Below are positions 33,517-40,898 of a stretch of 46,258 bases of DNA, one piece after another. The DNA comes from Amycolatopsis keratiniphila subsp. keratiniphila. Lineage in GTDB: Bacteria; Actinomycetota; Actinomycetes; Mycobacteriales; Pseudonocardiaceae. Position numbers and translations under genes: made by a program. The stretch is taken from contig NZ_LQMT02000030.1 of assembly GCF_001620365.2 (NCBI RefSeq), forward strand, positions 1-46,258. Reading direction: 5' to 3'. The notes under the pieces are model-generated. The model saw only the letters and a list, made by a program, of their open reading frames with translations, ran no database searches and was not told where the DNA came from. How positions within the stretch are numbered: position 1 is the stretch's first letter; each line of letters begins with the position of its first letter.

Positions 33517-34772
33517 GCCGGAGCCTCCTCGGCCGCGTTGGGAACTAGCGTCGGATCGGCGAAAAGCCGTTCGGTGGCGAGATGCGCGGCGCCGCGCAGC
33601 GGGGCGGTGGTGCCCAGCGGCGACGGCTCGACGCGGCAGGCGGGCTCGTGCCCGAGCGGACGCGCGGACAGTTCGCGGCGCACCGGCTCGACCAGCCACT
33701 CGCCCAGTTCGGCGAAGTAGCCGCCGAGTACGACGAGGTCCGGGTCGAGTACGTCGACCACGGTGGACACCGCGATGCCGAGCGCGACCCCGAGTTCCGA
33801 GACGGCCGCGACCGCGCGCTGGTCACCGCGCTGGACGCGGTGCTTGAGCAGCCCGACCCGGCCGTCGACGCCGAGCGCGGGATCGTGCAGCGGGTCGCCG
33901 GGAGAGGCGGCACCGCGCAGGACGGCGTTGAGCCCGGCCTTGGTCTCCAGGCAGCCGACCCGGCCGCAGTGGCACTGCTCGCCCGACGGGTCGACGGTGA
34001 TGTGCCCGACCTCGCCCGCGAAACCCCTGGCACCGCGCAGGATCGCGCCGCCTGCCACGAGCCCGCCGCCGACGCCCGTCCCGCCGCTGAGGTAGAAGAG
34101 CTCCCGCACGCCTTGGCCGACTCCGGCGACCGATTCGCCGACCGCGCCGAGGTTCGCCTCGTTGTCGACCGTGATGGCCTCGGCAGGCAGGCCGAGCCGG
34201 GCGGCGAGGAGGTCGGCGATCTCGGCGTCGCGCCAGCGCAGGGTCGGCGCGAACCGGAGGACGGCGGCGGCCGAATCGACCAGGCCGGGCACCGAGACGG
34301 TGACCCCGACCGGCTGGTCGTCCAGCAGCACGGTCCGGGCGAGGAAGGCGAGTTCGTCCATGCTCCGGTGCAGCCCGAGCGCGGCGACGTCGGCGGTCTC
34401 GGTGCGTTCGGCGACCACGCGGCCGTCGAGATTCGTGACGACGGCGGCGAAGCGATCGGCCTCGACGCTGAGCGCGAGCCCGCACGCGCTGGCGCCGTTC
34501 AGCTCGACCAGCTGGCTGGGCCTGCCGTTGCCGCCGCCCTGGAGTCCGGCGGAGCGGACGAGACCGCGTTCGGACAGCTCGGTGACCAACCCGGAGACGG
34601 CCGCCTTGGTGAGCCCGCAGCGTGCCGCGAGCTGGGTGCGCGAGAGCGGCCCCGCGCGCAACGCCCGCAGGAGCGCGGCGAGGTTCGAGGTGCGCTTCCC
34701 CGCCGAGAACCCATCGGCACCGTTCGCGGTGCGTGGGCTGACCGGGTCGAGCCCGGGTTCAGTCGCGGCCAC
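33513..34772 (-). CDS. ROK family regulator of the sugar operon
   Basis: A 419-residue ROK protein with an N-terminal winged HTH (about 34-75, LSRTQLAARCGLTKAAVSGLVTELSERGLV) and a sugar-kinase fold. The zinc motif CHCGRVGCLET and the sugar-contacting GEVGHI are intact, but the kinase active site reads VDNEAN where kinases have NDxN, so the catalytic Asp is replaced and it should bind but not phosphorylate sugar. It is the first gene of the operon with ABC and Gfo/Idh genes, ending in an ATGA overlap. A perfect 17-bp dyad 39 bases upstream is its probable autoregulatory operator. Confidence 0.9.
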   Translation of the reverse strand: MAATEPGLDPVSPRTANGADGFSAGKRTSNLAALLRALRAGPLSRTQLAARCGLTKAAVSGLVTELSERGLVRSAGLQGGGNGRPSQLVELNGASACGLALSVEADRFAAVVTNLDGRVVAERTETADVAALGLHRSMDELAFLARTVLLDDQPVGVTVSVPGLVDSAAAVLRFAPTLRWRDAEIADLLAARLGLPAEAITVDNEANLGAVGESVAGVGQGVRELFYLSGGTGVGGGLVAGGAILRGARGFAGEVGHITVDPSGEQCHCGRVGCLETKAGLNAVLRGAASPGDPLHDPALGVDGRVGLLKHRVQRGDQRAVAAVSELGVALGIAVSTVVDVLDPDLVVLGGYFAELGEWLVEPVRRELSARPLGHEPACRVEPSPLGTTAPLRGAAHLATERLFADPTLVPNAAEEAPA

Positions 34773-34810
34773 ACTGCCTCATCAGACGAGTCCCCACTTA
34801 CGAATCGGCC

Positions 34811-34827
34811 GTAACAAACTTTGTTAC
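34811..34827. promoter_or_regulatory. Perfect dyad, probable ROK operator
   Basis: GTAACAAACTTTGTTAC is a perfect palindrome around a central C. It lies 39 bases upstream of the ROK start and is AT-rich against the background. TTTGTTA/AACAAA halves are typical of XylR-type ROK operators. It probably controls the whole ROK-ABC-Gfo/Idh operon. Confidence 0.65.
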
Positions 34828-34931
34828 TTAGCCAGCGAAAGTAGGGTGGCACCCGTCACCCGTCAAGGTGACAACAGGACAGAAATGTCGACTAAAGCCC
34901 TCCGTCACCCGATTAGCCGTCTCAATCCGCG

Positions 34932-34962
34932 CAGACTTTCGTACGTTTCGAGCGAAAGTCTG
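34932..34962. promoter_or_regulatory. 10-bp-arm dyad CAGACTTTCG upstream of the sugar operon
   Basis: CAGACTTTCG at 34932-34941 and its exact complement at 34953-34962 flank 11 nt. A related CGAAAGT half occurs at 34836-34842 and GACTTTCG again at 28698 before the ebo-type operon. This looks like a second regulator site in the 509-base gap between the two ROK genes. The rest of that gap holds the ROK dyad, the 21-nt array and the hairpin listed separately. Confidence 0.45.
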
Positions 34963-35054
34963 TACGATCTTGACGTTACTAATCGGAATCAGGTGAGTGC
35001 CCAACGTGCCGCCGGATGCTCTCCACGGCCGACGTCGGCCGGTCAAGGCACCGC

Positions 35055-35169
35055 ACTCACGTGATCGAAGCCGAAACTCGCGTGATCAGCGGCGGAACAC
35101 CCGAGTGCGGCCTCCAATCACACGAGTCACGTCCCTGATCACGCAAGTCACGCCTTCGCTCACGCCGCA
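35055..35169. repeat. Inverted array of 21-nt units
   Basis: Two direct units (35055-35075 and 35076-35096) start ACTCACGTGATC and ACTCGCGTGATC. After a 10-base half unit (35097-35106), three units of the same length lie on the opposite strand (35107-35127, 35128-35148, 35149-35169), with the last diverged but keeping GCGTGA at the same offset. Units are contiguous with no spacers. The 21-nt length is seven codons, which creates spurious periodic ORFs. It is probably a lineage-specific intergenic repeat. Confidence 0.65.
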
Positions 35170-35181
35170 CCTTGTGTGCCC

Positions 35182-35238
35182 AGTCCGTGAAGGCCTCCTT
35201 GAGGGACCCAGAGTCCCTCAAGGAGGCCTTCACGGACT
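35182..35238. terminator. Perfect 26-bp-arm hairpin, CGTGAAGGCC type
   Basis: Arms at 35182-35207 and 35213-35238 are exact complements with a CCAGA loop. It lies 43 bases downstream of the second ROK gene and probably ends its transcript. The arm word CGTGAAGGCCTCCTT nearly matches that of the hairpin at 7904-7952. Confidence 0.72.
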
Positions 35239-35281
35239 TCGGACCAGGAGGTACAGGGGGCACGATTGGCCCTAGCGGCGG

Positions 35282-36484
35282 TCAGCTACTCAGCGTGAAG
35301 GCCCGGTCCGTAGCGGACCAAGCGGCCCCGATGACCCCGGCGGTGTCCCCCAGCTCCGACAGCACGATCGGCAGGTTCCCGGTCGCGAGCGGCAGCGACC
35401 GCCGGTACACCGAGCTGCGGATCTCGGCGAGCAGCTGATGCCCGAGCTGCGCCACGCCGCCACCGATCACGACCATGCCCGGGTTCACGAAACTCACCAG
35501 CGAGGCGACCACCTGCCCGAGCCGCCGCCCGCCGTCGCGGATCAGGTTGACCGCGCCGAAGTCGCCCGACGCCGCCGCGCGGCCGACGTCCTGCGCGGTG
35601 ATCGCGCCGCGAGCGGCGACGACGTCGGCGAGGTACGTCGACCTGCCGCTGCGCGCGAGCGTCAGCCCGTCACGGGCCAGCGCGGCGCCGCCGAAGTAAG
35701 CCTCGAGACAGCCCGTCTCGCCGCAGGCGCAGGTCGGCCCGTAGTCGTCGAGCCGGATGTGCCCGATGTCGCCCGCGGTGCCGGCGACGCCGCGGTACAC
35801 CTTGCCGCCCAGCACGATCCCGCAGCCGATACCGGTACCGATCTTGACGAACACCAGGTCGTCGATGGAGCGCGCGACCCCGGCGTGCCGTTCCCCGAGC
35901 GCCATCGAGTTCACGTCGTTGTCGACCGTGACCGGGCAGCGCAGCAGCCCGCCGAGATGGTCGCGCACGGAGAACCGGTCCCAGCCGGGCATTATCGGCG
36001 GCGCGACCGCCATGCCCTCGGCGAAACTCACCGGGCCCGGGAGACCGATCCCGGCGGCGATCAGCTTGCCCGGCACCTCTTCGCGGATCTTCTCCGCCAG
36101 CGCGACGACGCGTTTGAGCACCGCGTGCGGCCCCTGCCGGACGTCGCAGTCCTCGACGGTGTGCACCAGCACCTCGCACGAAGCGTCGGTGAGCGCGACC
36201 CCGACCGACGTCGCGCCGACGTCGACCGACAGCACCCGCAGGTCTCCCGCGAGCCGCACCAACGTGGACCGCCTGCCGCCGCGGCTCGCCGACGGACCCG
36301 CCGTCTCGACGAGGCCGACCTCGGCCAGCCGCGCGACCTCGGCCCCCACCCGGGCACGCGGCAGCTCCAGCCGCTCCCCCAGTTCGACGCGGGACATCGG
36401 TCCCTCGTCGCGCAACAGGGTGAGCAACTGGGTCTGGTGCCGGGTTTCGACCGTCGGATGCTCCGACGTGGGTGCCGTGCTCAT
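35282..36484 (-). CDS. ROK family protein with intact kinase-type Asp
   Basis: A 400-residue ROK protein with an N-terminal winged HTH (about 15-60, MSRVELGERLELPRARVGAEVARL) and a kinase fold. Zinc residues CACGETGCLE and the GDIGH sugar motif are present. Unlike the neighbouring ROK regulator it keeps the catalytic VDNDVN, so sugar phosphorylation is not excluded, though HTH-bearing ROKs are usually regulators. It is probably a separate unit: a strong hairpin follows it and a TGTCC-CGGA-GGACA dyad (36515-36528) precedes its ATG. Its target may be the sugar operon downstream or an unlinked one. Confidence 0.87.
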   Translation of the reverse strand: MSTAPTSEHPTVETRHQTQLLTLLRDEGPMSRVELGERLELPRARVGAEVARLAEVGLVETAGPSASRGGRRSTLVRLAGDLRVLSVDVGATSVGVALTDASCEVLVHTVEDCDVRQGPHAVLKRVVALAEKIREEVPGKLIAAGIGLPGPVSFAEGMAVAPPIMPGWDRFSVRDHLGGLLRCPVTVDNDVNSMALGERHAGVARSIDDLVFVKIGTGIGCGIVLGGKVYRGVAGTAGDIGHIRLDDYGPTCACGETGCLEAYFGGAALARDGLTLARSGRSTYLADVVAARGAITAQDVGRAAASGDFGAVNLIRDGGRRLGQVVASLVSFVNPGMVVIGGGVAQLGHQLLAEIRSSVYRRSLPLATGNLPIVLSELGDTAGVIGAAWSATDRAFTLSS

Positions 36485-36514
36485 TCACCTGAGCCTACGG
36501 CGTTGTCCACCCGC

Positions 36515-36528
36515 TGTCCCGGAGGACA
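36515..36528. promoter_or_regulatory. TGTCC-CGGA-GGACA dyad upstream of second ROK gene
   Basis: A perfect inverted repeat with 5-bp arms lies 31 bases upstream of the ROK start. Its CGGAGG also pairs with CCTCCGG about 19 bases further on. Position suggests an operator, but GC-rich short dyads occur by chance in this genome. Confidence 0.3.
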
Positions 36529-36576
36529 CTGGAAACCTTCACGCCCTCCGGACGGGAACAAACCCACCGTCGCCAC

Positions 36577-37944
36577 TCAGTCCTTTGTGGACATTTCGGC
36601 GCGGACGAGGAGCCACGCCGGGATCAGCACGATCGCCGTGATCCCGGCGATCCACCCATGTGCACCCGCGACGGCCGCCGCGGACCCGGGAGCGGCGGCG
36701 AGCCGGGCGGCGACGACCACGGTCAGAACCGACGTCCCGAAGGAGCCGCCGATCCGTTGCAGCATGGCGAAGAGCGGCATGGCGTGGGAAATTCGCTCTT
36801 TGGGCACCGACACCAGTCCGGTGGCGAGCGCCGGGGTCGTGGTCAGCCCGATGCCGCAGCCGCGGACCACCTGGACGGCCGAGAGCCACCGGTAATCGTC
36901 GGAACCGGTGAGCAGCGCGAGCGGCACCGTCCCGATGATCGTGACGATCAGGCCGGCGAAGATCACCCGCGCACCGCCGATCCGGTCGGTCAGCCTGCCC
37001 GCGAGCGGAAGGGCCAGCACGGTGCCGAGTGCCAGCGGCGCGGTCAGGAACCCCGTGGCGACGAGGCTTTCGTGCCGGACGTCGAGGTAGTACAGCGGCA
37101 GGACGATCATCGCGCCGAACAGCGCGATCCCCATCCCGAAGACGACGGCGGCGGCCGAGGAGAACGTCCGGTCGCGGAACAGCCGCAGGTCGAGCAGTGG
37201 CGACGGCGACCTCAGCGCGGTGACCACGAAGACGGCGAGCAGCATCGCGCCCGCGGCCGCCGCGATCGGGGCGGTTTCGGCGAAGCCGTAGACGAGCAAC
37301 GGCAGCCCGGTCACGGTGAGCACCAGGCCACGCCAATCCAGCGGGTGGTCGCCGACGGGCTTCTCCCTCGGCAACCGTTTCCGGCCCAGCAGCAGGCAGA
37401 GCACCGCGAGCGGCACGTTCACCAGGAACAGCCACGGCACGCCGAACCGCTCGGCGAGCACGCTGCCCGCCAGGGTGCCGAGCACGGGAGCGAGGTAGAT
37501 CGGGATGCTCAGCACGGCCATCATCCGGCCGAGCCGCTTCGGTCCCGCCATCGTCGCGAACAGGATCTGTCCCGCCGGGACCAGCAGTCCGCCCGCGGCG
37601 CCTTGCAGGACACGGAACGCGATCAGCGCTTCGGCCGAGGGCGCCGCCGCGCACAGCGCGGAAAAGACCACGAACAGGCCGACGCACACCAGCCACAGCC
37701 GCGCCGTCCCGATGCGACGGCTCGCCCAGCCGCTCACCGGCACCATCGCGGCGAGCGTGAGCAGATAGCCGGTGACGATCCACTGGGCGGTACCGAGCGG
37801 TGCACGGAATCCGGCCGCGATCGTGCCGAGCGCGACGGTGACGACGGTCGACGTGAACATCGACAGGAATCCGCCGACGGTCAGGATGGCGGCCGTCCCC
37901 CACAACGCCGGGGTCGACCGGTCCTCATCGGGACTTCCGATCAT
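36577..37944 (-). CDS. MFS drug exporter (DHA2/EmrB-QacA type)
   Basis: A 455-residue transporter with about fourteen membrane helices. Family motifs are the TAQWIVTGYLLTLAAMVPVSGWASRRIG segment with motif A at the 2-3 loop, RVLQGAAGGLLVPAGQ (motif B) and APVLGTLAGSVLAERFGVPWLFLVNVP (motif C, typical of antiporters). I chose the ATG at 37944; a longer frame runs back across the TetR promoter. It is probably a proton-driven exporter of a drug or metabolite. It is divergent from a TetR gene with a strong dyad between them, the standard repressor-exporter pair. Confidence 0.9.
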   Translation of the reverse strand: MIGSPDEDRSTPALWGTAAILTVGGFLSMFTSTVVTVALGTIAAGFRAPLGTAQWIVTGYLLTLAAMVPVSGWASRRIGTARLWLVCVGLFVVFSALCAAAPSAEALIAFRVLQGAAGGLLVPAGQILFATMAGPKRLGRMMAVLSIPIYLAPVLGTLAGSVLAERFGVPWLFLVNVPLAVLCLLLGRKRLPREKPVGDHPLDWRGLVLTVTGLPLLVYGFAETAPIAAAAGAMLLAVFVVTALRSPSPLLDLRLFRDRTFSSAAAVVFGMGIALFGAMIVLPLYYLDVRHESLVATGFLTAPLALGTVLALPLAGRLTDRIGGARVIFAGLIVTIIGTVPLALLTGSDDYRWLSAVQVVRGCGIGLTTTPALATGLVSVPKERISHAMPLFAMLQRIGGSFGTSVLTVVVAARLAAAPGSAAAVAGAHGWIAGITAIVLIPAWLLVRAEMSTKD

Positions 37945-37957
37945 CCTACCCGCCGAT

Positions 37958-37989
37958 CTTATCGCCGTTAAGATCTTAACGATGATAAG
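37958..37989. promoter_or_regulatory. TetR operator between MFS and tetR genes
   Basis: The perfect core CGTTAAGATCTTAACG (37966-37981) is flanked by CTTATC and GATAAG, giving a 32-bp dyad matching at 28 positions. It lies 14 bases from the MFS start and 47 from the TetR start, so one site could repress both genes. Confidence 0.75.
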
Positions 37990-38036
37990 ATTCCGTCGAG
38001 TTGTCAACTCCGATACGGACCGGCGAAGGTGTGCGC

Positions 38037-38642
38037 ATGGTCGTGAGACGGGATGGCTACGTTCGAGCCGCGCTGGAGCTCCTCGACGAGGTCGGGCTGG
38101 ACGGATTGAGCCTGCGCAAGCTCGGGGAGAAGCTCGGCGTGCGCGGCCCCGCGCTCTACACGCATTTCGAGAGCAAGCAGGCGTTGCTCGACCAGATGGC
38201 CGAAACCATGCTCGACGACCGGCTCGCCCCGCTCGACGATCCCTCGGCGATGGACGACTGGGCCGAGTGGCTGACCCGGCGCGCCCGCACCATCCGCCGC
38301 ACCCTGCTGTCCTACCGGGACGGCGCCCGCCTGCACGCCGGCTCCCGCCCGACCGGCCGGTCGGCGATGACACCGTTGATCAAACCGTTGCTGCGGGCGG
38401 GTTTCACCGAAGAGAACGCGACGCACGCGATCCTCGCGATCAGCCGCTACACCCTCGGCTGCGCGATCGACGAACAGCAGCACATCGAGGGCGACCACGA
38501 CGAGGATCCGGCCGCCTCGTTCGAGTACGGTCTCGCACGCCTGATCGCCGGGCTCCGCGCCGACGTCGCGCATTCAGAGGACGAAATGCGGGTCAGGACC
38601 AGAGGTACCGTCGCTCCGGCCGTCCCGTCCCGCCGTACTTGA
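38037..38642 (+). CDS. TetR family repressor of the MFS exporter
   Basis: A 201-residue regulator with a TetR HTH at about 8-50 (ALELLDEVGLDGLSLRKLGEKLGVRGPALYTHFESKQAL) and a C-terminal domain of the tetracycline-repressor type (TLGCAIDEQQH, FEYGLARLIAGL). GAAGG at 38025-38029 supports the ATG at 38037 over a GTG at 38031. It should release the divergent exporter on binding a drug-like ligand. Its 3' end overlaps the convergent response regulator gene by 50 bases, which is unusual. Confidence 0.88.
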   Translation: MVVRRDGYVRAALELLDEVGLDGLSLRKLGEKLGVRGPALYTHFESKQALLDQMAETMLDDRLAPLDDPSAMDDWAEWLTRRARTIRRTLLSYRDGARLHAGSRPTGRSAMTPLIKPLLRAGFTEENATHAILAISRYTLGCAIDEQQHIEGDHDEDPAASFEYGLARLIAGLRADVAHSEDEMRVRTRGTVAPAVPSRRT

Positions 38643-39255
38643 GGGTCACCTCGGCCTTCCCCGTCGCCACGAAATGCTCCAGGTACCGCCGCGCGCTCAC
38701 CCGGGCGACGCCGGTCGCCTCGGCGCATTCGCTCGCCGACATCCCGCCGGCCGCGCCCCGCAGCGCGCTCTCCACCAGTCGCGCGGTCTCCGCCGTAAGT
38801 CCCTTGGGCAGTACGGGTTTCGCGCTCGGCCGCGCGCCGAAGACCTGGTCGACGTCGGCCTGCCCGGCCTCGGCGAGACGGTCCAGCCGTTGGTGCAGCG
38901 AAGCGAAATGGGTGAGCTGATCGCGCAGCGACGCGTATTCGAACGGCTTGATCAGATAGTGCAGCACCCCGCCCCGCATCGCCTGCCGCACGGTTTCGAC
39001 GTCGGTCGCGGCGGTGATCAGGATGACGTCGACGTCCTCGGTCGTGCGCAGTTCCCGCAGCACCGAAAGCCCGTCGACGTCGGGAAGATAGACGTCCAGC
39101 AGCACCAGATCCGGTTTCAGTTCCCGCGCCAGGCGGATCGCGTCGGCGCCGGTGTGCGCGACCCCGACCACGGCGAACCCCTCCGTACGCGTGACGTATC
39201 CACTGTGGACCTTCGCGACCATGAAATCGTCGTCGACGACGAGCACCTTGATCAT
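38593..39255 (-). CDS. CitB/DctR-type response regulator
   Basis: A 220-residue response regulator. The receiver domain (1 to about 120) has the acidic pocket VVDDD (8-10), phospho-acceptor Asp54 (LVLLDVYLPD) and Lys near 104 (YLIKPFE). The C-terminal part holds an HTH (GMSASECAEATGVARVSARRYLEHF) as in the CitB/DcuR group. I chose the ATG at 39255, which overlaps the kinase stop in ATGA; the longer frame lies within the kinase gene. With the sensor kinase it probably activates the divergent tctCBA genes in response to a di- or tricarboxylate. Confidence 0.9.
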   Translation of the reverse strand: MIKVLVVDDDFMVAKVHSGYVTRTEGFAVVGVAHTGADAIRLARELKPDLVLLDVYLPDVDGLSVLRELRTTEDVDVILITAATDVETVRQAMRGGVLHYLIKPFEYASLRDQLTHFASLHQRLDRLAEAGQADVDQVFGARPSAKPVLPKGLTAETARLVESALRGAAGGMSASECAEATGVARVSARRYLEHFVATGKAEVTLKYGGTGRPERRYLWS

Positions 39256-40784
39256 CGCGGCAGCCTCGCCGTGAACACCGCGCCGCCGGAGTTGTGCACC
39301 TCGACCGAGCCGCCTCGCCGCACACACGCCTGCCGGATCAGCGCGAGCCCGAGACCGCGCTGGCCGTGCGCGGCGGCCTTGGTGGTGAAGCCGTGCTCGA
39401 AGACCTCTTCCGCGATCTCCGGGGCGACTCCCGGCCCGGAATCACGGACCTCCACCCGCACTTCGTCCTCCTCCTGCCACACGCCGACCTCGATCCAGCC
39501 CTGCTCACCGCCCAGTGCATCCAAGGCGTTGTCGACGAGATTTCCCAGCACTGTCACCAAATCCGTGGAAAGGGCGTCCTCGACGCGGTCCAGTTCGCTG
39601 TCCGGGGCCATCCGCAGCCCGACCCCGCGTTCCGCCGCGAGCGACGCCTTCGCGATCAGCAACGCCGCCACCGCCGGGTCCCCGACGCGCGAGCCGACCT
39701 CCGCGCGCCACTCCCCCTGCGCCGAGCTGATCCGGCTGACGTAGCCGCGGACCTCTTCGTATTCCCCGAGTTCCAGCAGTCCGGAGATGGTGTGCAGCCG
39801 GTTGCTGAACTCGTGCGCCTGCGCCCGCAACGTGTCGGTGGCGTGCCTGCTGGCGTCGAGTTCGTCCCGCAGGGTCATCAGATCGGTGCGGTCCCGCAGG
39901 GTGACCACGGCTCCCCGCACGTCGATCGGCATCCGGTTCAGCGTGAGCACCTTCCCCTGCCGCAGCACGATCTGGTCCGCGCCGGTCGCACGGCCGGTGA
40001 GCAGGTCGCGGATCCGCTCGTTGAGGTCGAGGTCCTCGACCGACCGGCCGACCGCGTCGTCCGGCAGCGCCAGCAGTGCGCGCGCCTGATCGTTCACCAG
40101 GGTGATCCGGTGCTGCGGGTCCAGGCCGACGACGCCCTCCTTGATGCCGTGCAGGAGTGCCTCCCGGTTCTCGACCAGCGCGGTGATCTCGTGCGGTTCC
40201 AGGCCGAGCGTCTGGTTCTTCACCCGCCGCGCCAGCAGCAGCGAACCGCTCACCCCGATCACCAGCGCGACCCCCAGCACGCGCAGGGCGTTGTCCGGCG
40301 ATTCGAGCACTCCGGCGAAGAACCCGGGCGACTTCGAGCCCGCCGCGACCATGCGGACCACCTTGCCGCCCTTCTCGTCGAGAACCGGGACGTGCGCCAC
40401 GATCGAGCCGTCGAGTTCGCCGACCCACGACCGTCCAGAGAGGACGGTGCTGTCGCCGAGGTCGAGCAACGTGCGCACCTGCCCCGGATCAGGTGACGCG
40501 AGCACATAACGGTCCGCTCCCGCGATCACGACGAAATCGACCCCGGAGAGGCTTCGCGCGGTCTCCGCGGGCGCGTTCAGCTCCCACGGGCCGTTGTCGA
40601 GGTCGCCCACGATGCCCTGCGCGGCGACACTCTCCGCGACCGAAAGCGCCCGGCGTCCCTCGGTCGTGCGGAAGTTGTTCCCCGCCTGGACGACGGCCAG
40701 CACGCCCACCGCGCACAGTAGGCAGCTGACGACTACCAGTTGCCACACGAGGAGCTGGCGGGCCAAGGAACCCCGAGCACCCAT
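39252..40784 (-). CDS. CitA/DcuS-type sensor histidine kinase
   Basis: A 510-residue membrane kinase: N-terminal helix (about 8-34), extracytoplasmic PAS-like sensor domain (about 35-165), second helix (about 168-190), cytoplasmic PAS (about 205-300), H-box AQAHEFSNRLHTISGLLE with His near 322, and an ATPase domain with NLVDNALDA, DSGPGV and GQRGLGLAL. The H-box is that of the carboxylate-sensing CitA/DcuS group. GGAGG with a five-base spacer favours the ATG at 40784 over the GTG at 40790. It is divergent from the tripartite tricarboxylate transporter that it probably controls. Confidence 0.9.
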   Translation of the reverse strand: MGARGSLARQLLVWQLVVVSCLLCAVGVLAVVQAGNNFRTTEGRRALSVAESVAAQGIVGDLDNGPWELNAPAETARSLSGVDFVVIAGADRYVLASPDPGQVRTLLDLGDSTVLSGRSWVGELDGSIVAHVPVLDEKGGKVVRMVAAGSKSPGFFAGVLESPDNALRVLGVALVIGVSGSLLLARRVKNQTLGLEPHEITALVENREALLHGIKEGVVGLDPQHRITLVNDQARALLALPDDAVGRSVEDLDLNERIRDLLTGRATGADQIVLRQGKVLTLNRMPIDVRGAVVTLRDRTDLMTLRDELDASRHATDTLRAQAHEFSNRLHTISGLLELGEYEEVRGYVSRISSAQGEWRAEVGSRVGDPAVAALLIAKASLAAERGVGLRMAPDSELDRVEDALSTDLVTVLGNLVDNALDALGGEQGWIEVGVWQEEDEVRVEVRDSGPGVAPEIAEEVFEHGFTTKAAAHGQRGLGLALIRQACVRRGGSVEVHNSGGAVFTARLPR

Positions 40785-40898
40785 CGCCACCTCCGCGTGA
40801 CCACAAAGAACAAAAGAAACCTTAGGCGTCTAAGCGAGACATCTCTGTTTACACGAGTGCAACATGTCCAACCACGCGGCAGAGAGGCGGGGATCACA
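40785..40898. promoter_or_regulatory. Divergent promoter region of the TCS and tctCBA
   Basis: This gap is AT-richer than its surroundings. It contains CTTAG-GCGT-CTAAG (40821-40834) and GAGA-CA-TCTC (40836-40845), adjacent short dyads that are candidates for response-regulator binding. No -10/-35 pair could be assigned with confidence. Confidence 0.4.

Noticed and set aside
32014..33699. ATPase gene starting at 33699
   Set aside because: The extra 61 residues are Arg/Ala shadow of the ROK gene; the ATG at 33516 overlaps the ROK stop and begins the ABC domain.
35055..35169. CRISPR-like array
   Set aside because: Units are contiguous without spacers and lie in inverted orientation; no cas genes are present.
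34997..35275. Open frames on both strands (also 35057-35263 minus and 35172-35438 plus) as small genes
   Set aside because: Their sequence is simply the 21-nt array and the long hairpin read in frame (periodic ITRV-type and VKASLRD-type words), with no ribosome site.
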